DNA from: JBNKFQ01 sp050289385 | Lineage (GTDB): Bacteria > Pseudomonadota > Gammaproteobacteria > Pseudomonadales > Porticoccaceae | Direction of reading: 5' to 3' | DNA length: 64,000 nt | Assembly: GCA_050289385.1 (NCBI GenBank) | Contig: JBNKFQ010000281.1 | Location: 1 to 64,000, forward strand | Part shown: one piece after another, positions 50,947-59,483 of the stretch | Layout: every line of letters begins with the position of its first letter | How positions within the stretch are numbered: position 1 is the first letter of the stretch | Position numbers and translations under genes: made by a program | The notes under the pieces: generated by a model | Database searches by the model: none | Told to the model about the DNA's origin: nothing | Seen by the model: the letters and a program-made list of their open reading frames with translations, nothing else

Positions 50947-53067
50947 TTAACCAGCGTATCTGGAAAGAAGCCAGTTTTGGGCAGAGAAACGCTCTTCGCC
51001 ACTTTGCGGATGACTCAGAAGGTAGGTTCCATCCGGTTGAAGTTCCCAGCTGTGGCTGTTGTCTTGCAGATAAATGTTGAGTTCTTCAAACAATCGGCTG
51101 CGCAGTTTTTTATTTTCTACCGGAAAGGCGATTTCCACCCGCTGCTTGAGATTGCGCTCCATCATGTCTGCACTGCCACAGAAAAGCTGGGGGTTGGCAT
51201 TTTTGAAGTAATAAATACGAGAATGCTCCAGGAAGCGGCCAACGATTGAGCGCACGCGTATATTTTCTGAAACCCCGGGGATACCCGGGCGCAGACAGCA
51301 CATTCCACGAACAATCAGGTCAACTTTTACGCCAGCCTGACTGGCTTTATAAAGTTCCTGGATAACCTGCTCTTCCGTCAGGCTATTTAATTTCAGGATA
51401 ATGTGGCCGGGGTTACCGTTCCCGGCGGCATGTGCTTCTGCCCGGATCATACGGATAATTTTTTTGCGCAAACTGAAAGGCGCACTGAGCAATCGCTGCA
51501 ACCCTTCGGCCTTGCCCATACCGGTCAGTTGCTGGAATATCTTGTGAATATCGCTGCCCAACTCCGGATCGCAGGTCAGCAGGCTGTAGTCGGTATACAT
51601 GCGCGCATTGCCGGCGTGATAATTGCCGGTTCCCAAGTGCACATAACGCTGTAACCGGTTATCCTCGCGGCGCACGATCAACAGCGTCTTGGCGTGAGTT
51701 TTGTAGCTGACCACACCGTATGTGATAACTGCGCCGGCTTCCTGCAAGCGGCTGGCCAGTTGCAGATTTTCCGCTTCGTCAAAACGGGCGCGGAGTTCAA
51801 TAACAACTGTCACTTCCTTGCCATTTCTCGCCGCGTCCACCAGGGCGTCGACGATTTCGGATGACGCCCCGGTGCGATACAAGGTCTGCTTGATGGCCAA
51901 AACATACGGGTCTCGTGCTGCCTGGCGCAGCATGTCGATAATCGGTGTGAAAGATTGAAAGGGGTGGATCAACAGGAGGTCTTCATGGCGCAATGCCTCA
52001 AAAATACTGAAGTCCTTTTTCTGCAGTATTTTGGGCAGCCCAGGCGTGATTGGTGGATAGCGCAGGTCAGGGCGATCAAGCTCGTTCAATACTTCCGTCA
52101 TTCTTCCCAGATTGACGGGGCCATCTACCCTGTATAGCTGATTGGCACTGAGGTTCACCTGGTCGAGCAGAAACAGCACCAGCTCTTCGGGACAATCATC
52201 GGTGACCTCCAGCCGAACCGCACTGCCAAAGCGGCGCGAATGCAGTTCGCCGCGCAATGCACGGGCGATGTCTTCCACCTCGGCCGCATTCAGATCGAGG
52301 TCGGCGTCACGGGTAAGGCGAAATTGATAACAGCCGGTAGGTTGCATACCCGGGAACAGGTCGCCGATGTGAGCATGTATCATCGACGACAGGAAGACAA
52401 AATTGTCGCCGTCGTCGCACAACTCGTCTGGTACCCGTATCAGTCGTGGTAACGAGCGGGGAGCAGGTACAATGGCCCGGTCCAGGTCGCGACCAAAGGC
52501 GTCGGTGCCATCAAGGGAAACGATAAAATTGAGGCTTTTGTTGGCCAGGCGCGGAAAGGGGTGGGCGGGATCCAGTCCGATTGGGCTGATTACCGGCATC
52601 AGTTGTTCACGAAAATAACCCTCTACCCATTTGGAGATTTGCGGACTCCAGTCGTCGCGCTGCAAAAATCGTATTTTTTCCTGCTCAAGGGAGGGCATCA
52701 ATATATCGTTGAGAATGCGGTATTGTTTGTCAAAGCCTTCGTGGCATAACTCACTCAGTTGCTTCAGTACGTCCTGGGGGTGAGTGCCGTCCAGTTGCAC
52801 ACTTTCGCGAGCAAAGCTGATTTGTCGCTGCAGCCCGGCCAGCCGGATTTCAAAAAACTCGTCCATATTGCTACTGAAAATCAACAGAAACAGTAATCTC
52901 TCAAGCAGGGGATATTCTTCGTTGAGGGCCTGTTCCAGTACGCGCAGGTTAAACTGCATCAGACTCAGATGGCGATTGATGTAGTATTCCGGTCGATCAA
53001 GCTGAATTTCGCTGGATTCCTCTGTAAGAATCGGAGTGACGTTGTCTGGTAATTTTTCCTGTGTCAT
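50947..53067 (-). CDS. ppk: Polyphosphate kinase 1
   Basis: A 706-residue enzyme that polymerises the gamma-phosphate of ATP. The N-terminal domain has YINRHLSLMQFNLRVLEQA and LLFLLIFSSNMDEFFEIR. The catalytic phospholipase-D-like half has VSYKTHAKTLLIVRRED with the autophosphorylated His, and YVHLGTGNYHAGNARMYTDYSLL. The frame extends to 53142, but the ATG at 53067 gives a normal N-terminus. It converges with ppx and is divergent from the oxidoreductase gene. Confidence 0.96.
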   Translation of the reverse strand: MTQEKLPDNVTPILTEESSEIQLDRPEYYINRHLSLMQFNLRVLEQALNEEYPLLERLLFLLIFSSNMDEFFEIRLAGLQRQISFARESVQLDGTHPQDVLKQLSELCHEGFDKQYRILNDILMPSLEQEKIRFLQRDDWSPQISKWVEGYFREQLMPVISPIGLDPAHPFPRLANKSLNFIVSLDGTDAFGRDLDRAIVPAPRSLPRLIRVPDELCDDGDNFVFLSSMIHAHIGDLFPGMQPTGCYQFRLTRDADLDLNAAEVEDIARALRGELHSRRFGSAVRLEVTDDCPEELVLFLLDQVNLSANQLYRVDGPVNLGRMTEVLNELDRPDLRYPPITPGLPKILQKKDFSIFEALRHEDLLLIHPFQSFTPIIDMLRQAARDPYVLAIKQTLYRTGASSEIVDALVDAARNGKEVTVVIELRARFDEAENLQLASRLQEAGAVITYGVVSYKTHAKTLLIVRREDNRLQRYVHLGTGNYHAGNARMYTDYSLLTCDPELGSDIHKIFQQLTGMGKAEGLQRLLSAPFSLRKKIIRMIRAEAHAAGNGNPGHIILKLNSLTEEQVIQELYKASQAGVKVDLIVRGMCCLRPGIPGVSENIRVRSIVGRFLEHSRIYYFKNANPQLFCGSADMMERNLKQRVEIAFPVENKKLRSRLFEELNIYLQDNSHSWELQPDGTYLLSHPQSGEERFSAQNWLLSRYAG

Positions 53068-53248
53068 AACACGACACCCGACGGTTGCCAAAAATATATC
53101 ATGGAAGAGAATTGTTACAGTTTTCAGACAGTATAGAGTCAAACCATACTAGCAGGTAATGGTTAAGCGTGTTCGGCTTGACACAGATAGCGGCCACGCC
53201 AGCCTGATGGAATGGCTCCGGATTACGGAACCTGCAGTGAGAAAAATC

Positions 53249-55366
53249 ATGCCTTTGAAAAAAATTGCCATCTTGATAACGCTTTTTTTGATAGTGGGCA
53301 CTTACTATTTTTTCGGTGGTTCACGATATCTTGACCCCTCGTTCTTTCAGCAGTTTTACAATGAACAACCGTTATTGACCGCCGGAATCTATTTCTTGCT
53401 CTATGTGGTGATTACGGCTGTTTCTATTCCGGGTGCGGCAGTACTCACCCTGGCTGGCGGTTATATGTTTGGGCTTGCAGTGGGCACTGTGCTGGTGTCT
53501 TTCGCTAGCAGTATTGGTGCAACGCTGGCGTTTCTGGTGTCTCGTGCGCTGCTGCACGACTGGGTGCAAGCTCGTTTTGCCAGTTATGGAAAAGTGATTA
53601 ACCGGGGTGTCGAAAGGGATGGCCCATTCTACCTGTTTACGCTTCGCCTGATTCCGGTGATTCCGTTTTTTGTGATCAACCTGGCGATGGGGCTTACCAA
53701 AATGCGTGTGTTCACATTTTATTGGGTAAGTCAGATCGGCATGCTGCCAGCGACCATTGTTTATGTGAATGCCGGGGCTGAACTGGGTGCGATTGGGGAT
53801 TTGTCGGTAGAGGGGATTTTGACCCCCGGTCTGTGGGTTTCTTTTGCCTTGCTGGCGATGTTCCCGTTTATAGCTCGCGCGATCGTGAATGTTATAAAAC
53901 GACGTCGAGTGTATCGGGGGCACCGCAAACCACGGAGCTTTGATACAAACCTGGTGGTTATTGGTGCAGGTAGTGCTGGCTTGGTAAGTGCCTACATTGC
54001 AGCGGCAGTGAAAGCAGGGGTTACTCTGATTGAAAAGCACAAAATGGGTGGCGATTGCCTAAATACAGGCTGTGTACCCAGCAAAGCATTGATTCGTTCC
54101 GCCAGATTGGCACACGAGGTCCGTCGTGCCGAAGACTTCGGGGTTTCAACTGGCGAGCCCGAAGTCAATTTTGCCGGAGTGATGGAGCGCATACAGAAGG
54201 TAATAAAGAGTGTGCAACCCCATGATTCAGTTGAGCGTTACACTAAACTGGGGGTTGATTGTGTTTTTGGCGAAGCGAAAATTGTTTCTCCCTGGCAAGT
54301 GGAGGTGGGGGATCGAATTATTACTACTCGTTCCATCATCATTGCCAGCGGTGCGAGTCCCTTTGTGCCGCCAATAGAGGGGCTTGACCAAATAGAATAT
54401 CTCACATCGGATAATCTCTGGAGTTTGCGCGAATTGCCACCACGCTTGCTGGTGCTGGGCGCTGGACCTGTCGGTTGCGAACTGGCCCAGGCATTCCAGA
54501 GGTTGGGCTCACGGGTTACCCTGGTAGACAGGATGCCGCGTTTGTTGCCACGAGAAGACGAAGAGGTATCCGTATTTGTGCGCGAATGCTTTGAAAGGGA
54601 AGGCATTGAAGTGCTAACCGCTCATGAAACTGTTGGCTTTGAGCGTCGGGAAGGTGAGACGGTGGCATTGCTGAAGTCTGAGAGCGGGCAGTCCACCGTC
54701 GTTTTTGACAGGGTATTGGTCGCCGTTGGTCGCAAGGCAAATACGCAAGGGTTCGGGCTGGAAGAGCTGGGTGTGGAAACGACGTCACAGGGCACCATCG
54801 CCGTAGACAAATATTTGCGTACGCGTTTTCCCAATGTCTATGCTTGCGGAGATGTGTGTGGACCGTACCAGTTTACTCACACGGCATCCTATCAGGCGTG
54901 GTACGCTGCAGTTAACGCATTATTTGCCGGTATCAGGGCATTCAAGGTGGATTATTCTGTGATTCCGCAAGCCACATTTGTCGATCCCGAAGTTGCGCGA
55001 GTGGGGCTGAATGAGCGGGAGGCGCTGGAACAGGGGATTGACTTTGAGGTGACGCGTTATGGTATTGATGACCTTGACCGGGCAATTGCAGATGGTACTG
55101 CCGAAGGGTTTGTAAAAGTGCTTACGGCAAAGGGCAAGGACAAGGTTCTCGGCGCTACCATTGTAGGCTACCATGCCAGCGATCTGATCACGGAGTTCGT
55201 GACAGCAATGAAGCATAATATTGGGCTTAACAGGATATTGGGCACAATTCACATCTACCCGACGCTCAGTGAGGCAAACAAGTTTGCAGCCGGCGAGTGG
55301 AAGCGCGCCCACGCGCCTGAGAAGGCGTTGAGGTGGTTGCGTAAATATCATAGTTGGAGGAGGTAA
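53249..55366 (+). CDS. Fusion of a TVP38/TMEM64 membrane domain and a pyridine nucleotide-disulfide oxidoreductase
   Basis: A 705-residue fusion. Residues 1-210 are a TVP38/TMEM64 (SNARE-associated/DedA-like) membrane domain: VVITAVSIPGAAVLTLAGGYMFG, TLRLIPVIPFFVINLAMGLTKM, and several helices. From about 222 a mercuric-reductase or lipoamide-dehydrogenase-like enzyme follows: FAD loop VVIGAGSAGL, redox pair GGDCLNTGC (Cys260, Cys265), NAD loop LVLGAGPVGCELAQ, and C-terminal HIYPTLSE. No N-terminal metal-binding domain and no C-terminal Cys pair of MerA is present, so mercury reduction is not implied. The frame opens at 53159, but 53249 gives the membrane domain its natural start. An arsM gene follows after array C. 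Confidence 0.9.
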   Translation: MPLKKIAILITLFLIVGTYYFFGGSRYLDPSFFQQFYNEQPLLTAGIYFLLYVVITAVSIPGAAVLTLAGGYMFGLAVGTVLVSFASSIGATLAFLVSRALLHDWVQARFASYGKVINRGVERDGPFYLFTLRLIPVIPFFVINLAMGLTKMRVFTFYWVSQIGMLPATIVYVNAGAELGAIGDLSVEGILTPGLWVSFALLAMFPFIARAIVNVIKRRRVYRGHRKPRSFDTNLVVIGAGSAGLVSAYIAAAVKAGVTLIEKHKMGGDCLNTGCVPSKALIRSARLAHEVRRAEDFGVSTGEPEVNFAGVMERIQKVIKSVQPHDSVERYTKLGVDCVFGEAKIVSPWQVEVGDRIITTRSIIIASGASPFVPPIEGLDQIEYLTSDNLWSLRELPPRLLVLGAGPVGCELAQAFQRLGSRVTLVDRMPRLLPREDEEVSVFVRECFEREGIEVLTAHETVGFERREGETVALLKSESGQSTVVFDRVLVAVGRKANTQGFGLEELGVETTSQGTIAVDKYLRTRFPNVYACGDVCGPYQFTHTASYQAWYAAVNALFAGIRAFKVDYSVIPQATFVDPEVARVGLNEREALEQGIDFEVTRYGIDDLDRAIADGTAEGFVKVLTAKGKDKVLGATIVGYHASDLITEFVTAMKHNIGLNRILGTIHIYPTLSEANKFAAGEWKRAHAPEKALRWLRKYHSWRR

Positions 55367-55368
55367 TA

Positions 55369-55472
55369 GTCGGAAGTCGGATGTCAGAAGTCGGAAGCAA
55401 GAGATACGTACCATCGCTTCGCTCGGTTAAGGTTTGGGTTTTACATCCGACTTCAGACATCCGACCTCCGAC
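55369..55472. repeat. Intergenic heptamer array C, inverted arms
   Basis: Left arm (55369-55396) in 7-base steps: GTCGGAA, GTCGGAT, GTCAGAA, GTCGGAA. Right arm (55445-55472): ATCCGAC, TTCAGAC, ATCCGAC, CTCCGAC, the reverse complement in the same phase. The arms match at 25 of 28 positions around a 48-base spacer. The array begins two bases after the oxidoreductase stop and ends seven bases before the arsM start, so it may hold any ribosome binding site for arsM poorly. Confidence 0.9.
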
Positions 55473-55479
55473 TCAAAAA

Positions 55480-56526
55480 ATGCAAACACACGAAAATGTA
55501 AAAGCGTACTACGGCAAGGAGCTGCAAAGCTCTGCCGACCTGAAAACCGATGCTTGCTGCACCATGGGCAGTATGCCGTCGCACTTGAAAGAGATCATGG
55601 CGAAAATCCATCCCGACGTAAGCAGTCGTTACTACGGCTGCGGCCTGGTGGCGCCCGACTTGTTGAATGGCATGCGTATTCTCGATCTTGGTAGTGGCTC
55701 CGGGCAAGATGTGTATGTACTTTCCGCCCTCGCGGGTAGCGAAGGCTCGGTGGTGGGAGTGGATATGACCGATGAGCAGCTTGCCGTAGCCAATGCGTAT
55801 ATTGATTACCACCGCGAGGCGTTCGGTCACGGCAAGCCAAATGTTGAATTTCGCAAAGGCTACATTGAAAAACTCGATACAATCGGATTGGAAGACGAAA
55901 GTTTTGACATCATTGTCTCCAATTGCGTGATCAACCTGTCGCCTGATAAAAAAGCTGTGCTGGAACAGGCCCATCGTCTCCTCAAGCCTGGCGGCGAACT
56001 CTATTTTTCAGATGTCTATACTGACAGGCGAGTGCCAGAAAATTTGACCCGCGATTCAGAGCTGCACGGTGAATGCCTGAGCGGTGCCCTCTACTGGAAT
56101 GATTTTGTCAATCTCGCCAAAAGCGCCGGATTCACTGATCCGCGACTGGTGGAAGATCGTCCTCTGGGCATAAACAATGAATCCGTAAAAGCTCGTGTCG
56201 GTGATATTCGTTTTTACTCTGCCACTTATCGTTTGTGGAAGCTGGATGGACTGGAACCTGCTTGTGAAGACTATGGTCAAGCGGTGATTTACCGCGGCAC
56301 AATTGCTCATCGTGAACAACAGTTTGTGCTCGATAAACATCACGTTATACCCACGGGCAAGACCTTTCCCGTGTGTGGCAATACCTGGCGCATGCTGTCA
56401 GAAACCCGATTTGCTCCGCACTTTGAATTTTTTGGTAACTTCGACAAGCATCTTGGAATTTTTGCCGGTTGCGGTTCGTCGTTACCGTTTGATGATCGGG
56501 CAGCGGTTTCGAACGGGTGTTGTTAG
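55480..56526 (+). CDS. arsM: Arsenite S-adenosylmethyltransferase
   Basis: A 348-residue SAM methyltransferase. The SAM loop is ILDLGSGSGQDVYVL (67-81). The three As(III)-binding cysteines expected for ArsM are present in context: Cys54 (YYGCG), Cys149 (SNCVINL) and Cys199 (GECLSGAL), with spacings of 95 and 50 residues, close to the CmArsM enzyme. Extra cysteines lie at 26-27 and at the very end (SNGCC, 347-348). It should methylate arsenite to volatile or trivalent methylarsenicals. No arsR, arsB or arsS lies nearby. The ATG at 55480 is preferred because the upstream frame is made of array C. Confidence 0.9.
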   Translation: MQTHENVKAYYGKELQSSADLKTDACCTMGSMPSHLKEIMAKIHPDVSSRYYGCGLVAPDLLNGMRILDLGSGSGQDVYVLSALAGSEGSVVGVDMTDEQLAVANAYIDYHREAFGHGKPNVEFRKGYIEKLDTIGLEDESFDIIVSNCVINLSPDKKAVLEQAHRLLKPGGELYFSDVYTDRRVPENLTRDSELHGECLSGALYWNDFVNLAKSAGFTDPRLVEDRPLGINNESVKARVGDIRFYSATYRLWKLDGLEPACEDYGQAVIYRGTIAHREQQFVLDKHHVIPTGKTFPVCGNTWRMLSETRFAPHFEFFGNFDKHLGIFAGCGSSLPFDDRAAVSNGCC

Positions 56527-56587
56527 TGTTAACAGGCCCTGAAAAGTTGGCTCGACGCCTGACTCGCTACCAAATTGGGACAAGGTA

Positions 56588-56794
56588 ATGGAAAATCGTT
56601 TACTGAATATCGAAACCAAACTGGCTTTTCAGGAAGACAGCATTGACGAATTGAATCGAATTCTCTGCAAACAGCAAGATCAGATCGATCGTTTACAAGA
56701 AACCTGCAAGTTGCTGATTGATCGAATCGGGGAACTGCAAAACAGTAAGTCGTCGCAAGAAAAGCCGGAAAATGAACGACCACCACATTATTGA
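56588..56794 (+). CDS. slyX: SlyX family protein
   Basis: A 68-residue protein, essentially one long coiled coil: LNIETKLAFQEDSIDELNRILCKQQDQIDRLQ, the SlyX signature. It ends in a short Pro-rich tail (ERPPHY). Function is unknown; in E. coli it lies beside slyD, here it does not. The start ATG has AAGG just upstream. Confidence 0.9.
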   Translation: MENRLLNIETKLAFQEDSIDELNRILCKQQDQIDRLQETCKLLIDRIGELQNSKSSQEKPENERPPHY

Positions 56795-56876
56795 GTGAGC
56801 CGTGTAATTTTTATGATAGCAGTCATGTATAAATCGGAATGCCATGGAAGCCATATTAATTTTGAGGGGAAAAATC

Positions 56877-57947
56877 ATGACAAAAAAAGTCGGAATCTGG
56901 TTGCTAACCATTCTGGTAGTTGGTATGAGTGGCTGTGATGTGAAATCTGGGCAAAAAGGTGTTGGCAAGGAAATGCCGGTTGCCATTGCTATTCACGGTG
57001 GTGCCGGAACTATTTTGAAGGAAAATCTGACGCCGGAACTGGAGAAAGCGTACCTTGAAAAGCTTGAAGAAGCGTTAAGGGCAGGTCACAAAATTCTTGC
57101 AGACGGTGGCGACAGCGTAACCGCTGTACAGGCGGCGATTGTTGTTATGGAAGATTCGCCACTTTTTAATGCGGGCAAGGGCGCGGTGTTCACTCATGAC
57201 AAAGCCAATGAAATGGACGCTTCAATCATGGAGGGCAAAACGTTGAATGCTGGTGCGGCAGCAGGCGTATCTACCGTAAAAAATCCGATTAAACTGGCGG
57301 CGGCGGTAATGAATCAGTCTGATCACGTTATGTTGAGCGGGCCGGGGGCAGAAGAGTTTGCTGCAAGTGTGCAGCTGGATATCGTTGATCCGTCTTATTT
57401 CAGGACCGAGCGCCGCTGGAAGCAGTTAATGAAAATTCTGGAGGAAGACCCCGAAGCGACAGTATTGTCGGAGGACAAGTCAGACAAGGCTGCAGTTGAG
57501 TTACACCAAACAGTTTGGCCCGACGACAAAAAATTTGGCACCGTGGGCGCAGTGGCGCTGGACAAACAGGGCAATTTGGCAGCGGGTACGTCTACCGGCG
57601 GAATGACAAATAAAAAATATGGCCGTATTGGTGATTCACCGGTAATTGGTGCTGGCACTTATGCAGATAATGAGGCGTGTGCGATTTCCGCCACAGGCCA
57701 TGGGGAATATTTTATTCGAGCATCCGTTGCCCACGACATTTGCGCACGTGTGTTGTACCAGAAAATTTCCCTGCAACAAGCAGCGGATGCTGTCATTCTG
57801 GACAAGCTGGTCAAAATGAAAGGTGATGGTGGTGTTGTTGGTATGGACCCGGAAGGCAATCCGATATTCAGTTTTAATTCGGTGGGTATGTATCGTGGCG
57901 CAATTGATAAGACGGGTAATTTGTATACAGCAATCTTCAGAGATTGA
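56877..57947 (+). CDS. Isoaspartyl peptidase/L-asparaginase, predicted lipoprotein
   Basis: A 356-residue Ntn hydrolase. The lipobox is GMSGC (Cys20), followed by Asp. The alpha part has AIAIHGGAGT and the autocleavage site FGTVGAVALD, with Thr222 as the N-terminal nucleophile of the beta part. NAGKGAVFTHDKANEMDASIM is the substrate-site signature. It cleaves isoaspartyl dipeptides and asparagine. Most homologues are cytoplasmic or have a simple signal, so lipid anchoring is unusual. It precedes an M17 aminopeptidase gene by 44 bases, so the pair may process peptides together. Confidence 0.88.
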   Translation: MTKKVGIWLLTILVVGMSGCDVKSGQKGVGKEMPVAIAIHGGAGTILKENLTPELEKAYLEKLEEALRAGHKILADGGDSVTAVQAAIVVMEDSPLFNAGKGAVFTHDKANEMDASIMEGKTLNAGAAAGVSTVKNPIKLAAAVMNQSDHVMLSGPGAEEFAASVQLDIVDPSYFRTERRWKQLMKILEEDPEATVLSEDKSDKAAVELHQTVWPDDKKFGTVGAVALDKQGNLAAGTSTGGMTNKKYGRIGDSPVIGAGTYADNEACAISATGHGEYFIRASVAHDICARVLYQKISLQQAADAVILDKLVKMKGDGGVVGMDPEGNPIFSFNSVGMYRGAIDKTGNLYTAIFRD

Positions 57948-57991
57948 TTTTTATAAATTGATGTAATTAACCAGGGCGTTGTTAAAAAGTT

Positions 57992-59350
57992 ATGAATTCA
58001 CTTCTTGTTACAGGCAGTCACGGCACCCCGTTACGCATTATCGAAACCGCTGATTACGATAGCTGGTTTGAAGAACAATCTGAATCTTTACAAAATTGGC
58101 TCGCCAGTACCGAGTACAAAGGCAAAGGCGTTAGTCTGGTGCCTGGTAACGATGGTGTGCTTAACCAGGTAATTGTTGGCGTGGAAAATGCTGGCAATTA
58201 TTTTATCTGTGGTGATCTCGTCAACAGTTTGCCAGCAGGTGATTACAGACTGGAAGGTGATGGCGAGCTGTTGAAAGTGGCGGCATTCAGTTGGGGGCTG
58301 GGCGCATATCGATTCGACCGCTACAAAAAAATTGATGACTCAGAGCGTCCGCAACTGGTATTGCCGAATCAGGAGTTGGTTACCGAAGCTGACAGATACG
58401 TGCAGGCGGTGGCCACGGTTCGTGACCTGATCAATACACCTGCGGGCGATATGATGCCGGAAAATCTCGGCCAGGCGCTAGAGCAACAGGCGGCTGAATT
58501 TAACGCAGAAGTCAATCAGATTGTCGGCGACGATTTGTTGGCTGAAAATTATCCGGCAATCCACGCAGTGGGTCGAGCAAGTGCCCATGCACCACGGCTT
58601 ATTGACCTGCGGTGGGGGAATGAAAATAATCCAATGGTAACCCTGGTGGGTAAAGGTGTCTGTTTTGATAGCGGCGGCCTTGATTTAAAGCCTGCTGCTG
58701 GTATGCGTCTGATGAAAAAAGATATGGGTGGCGCTGCTCATGTAATTGGTTTGGCACAGCTTGTTATGTCTCATAACCTTCCTGTACGTTTGCGAGTATT
58801 GATTCCGGCGGTGGAAAATGCGGTGGCAGGAAACGCTTTTCGGCCGGGAGATGTTTTAACAACCCGTCAGGGTTTGACTGTCGAAGTAGATAATACGGAT
58901 GCCGAAGGTCGGTTGGTGTTGTGTGATGCGTTGACAGAAGCGAGTAGCGAGCAACCGGAACTGTTGATTGATTTTGCTACCTTGACCGGTGCCTGCCGTA
59001 TTGCATTGGGTACTGAGTTGCCGGGTTTTTTTACTGATGATGCAGCACTTGCTTTTGATTTGGTGGCGGCCGGTGACCAAGTGGATGATCCGGTCTGGCA
59101 CATGCCCTTGCACAAGCCTTATAAAGACATGTTGAAAAGTGAAATAGCCGACATAACAAATTGCTCTTCAGCCCCATTTGGAGGGGCCATAACAGCTGCA
59201 CTTTATTTACAGGAGTTCGTTGGCGATACCAACTGGGTGCATTTCGATATTATGGCGTGGAACAATCGCAAGTTGCCGGGGCGGCCAGTCGGTGGCGAGG
59301 CCTTTGGTATCAGGGCTGTTTTTGAGTATTTGCAGGACAGGTATGGGTAA
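57992..59350 (+). CDS. Leucyl aminopeptidase family (M17) metallopeptidase
   Basis: A 452-residue peptidase. The C-terminal catalytic domain has GKGVCFDSGGLDLKPAAGM, KKDMGGAA, and the hallmark NTDAEGRLVL, which supply the two-metal site and the catalytic Lys/Arg. The N-terminal 160 residues are shorter and more divergent than in PepA, nearer to the PepB-like or cyanobacterial form. No signal peptide. It removes N-terminal residues from peptides. The upstream gene is the isoaspartyl peptidase. Confidence 0.93.
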   Translation: MNSLLVTGSHGTPLRIIETADYDSWFEEQSESLQNWLASTEYKGKGVSLVPGNDGVLNQVIVGVENAGNYFICGDLVNSLPAGDYRLEGDGELLKVAAFSWGLGAYRFDRYKKIDDSERPQLVLPNQELVTEADRYVQAVATVRDLINTPAGDMMPENLGQALEQQAAEFNAEVNQIVGDDLLAENYPAIHAVGRASAHAPRLIDLRWGNENNPMVTLVGKGVCFDSGGLDLKPAAGMRLMKKDMGGAAHVIGLAQLVMSHNLPVRLRVLIPAVENAVAGNAFRPGDVLTTRQGLTVEVDNTDAEGRLVLCDALTEASSEQPELLIDFATLTGACRIALGTELPGFFTDDAALAFDLVAAGDQVDDPVWHMPLHKPYKDMLKSEIADITNCSSAPFGGAITAALYLQEFVGDTNWVHFDIMAWNNRKLPGRPVGGEAFGIRAVFEYLQDRYG

Positions 59351-59366
59351 TACCTTGTGTAAATTA

Positions 59367-59417
59367 GCAGAGACGCGGAGGCGCTGAGGGAGAAGACGAA
59401 AATCTGCGTCATCAGCG
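59367..59417. repeat. Intergenic heptamer array D
   Basis: 7-base steps GCAGAGA, CGCGGAG, GCGCTGA, GGGAGAA run from 59367, and on the right TCTGCGT, CATCAGC (59403-59416) give inverted copies. GACGCGGA (59373-59380) and TCTGCGTC (59403-59410) pair at 7 of 8 positions. It lies between the convergent peptidase and SDR genes. Confidence 0.7.
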
Positions 59418-59483
59418 AAATCTTTGATTGATTTTCATTTATGATGTTGAGCAGTGCTCAAGGAATCTCTTTTTACTACGCAA

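Noticed and set aside
53249..55366. Calling the fused oxidoreductase a mercuric reductase
   Set aside because: It lacks the N-terminal metal-binding domain and the C-terminal cysteine pair of MerA, and no other mer gene is near.
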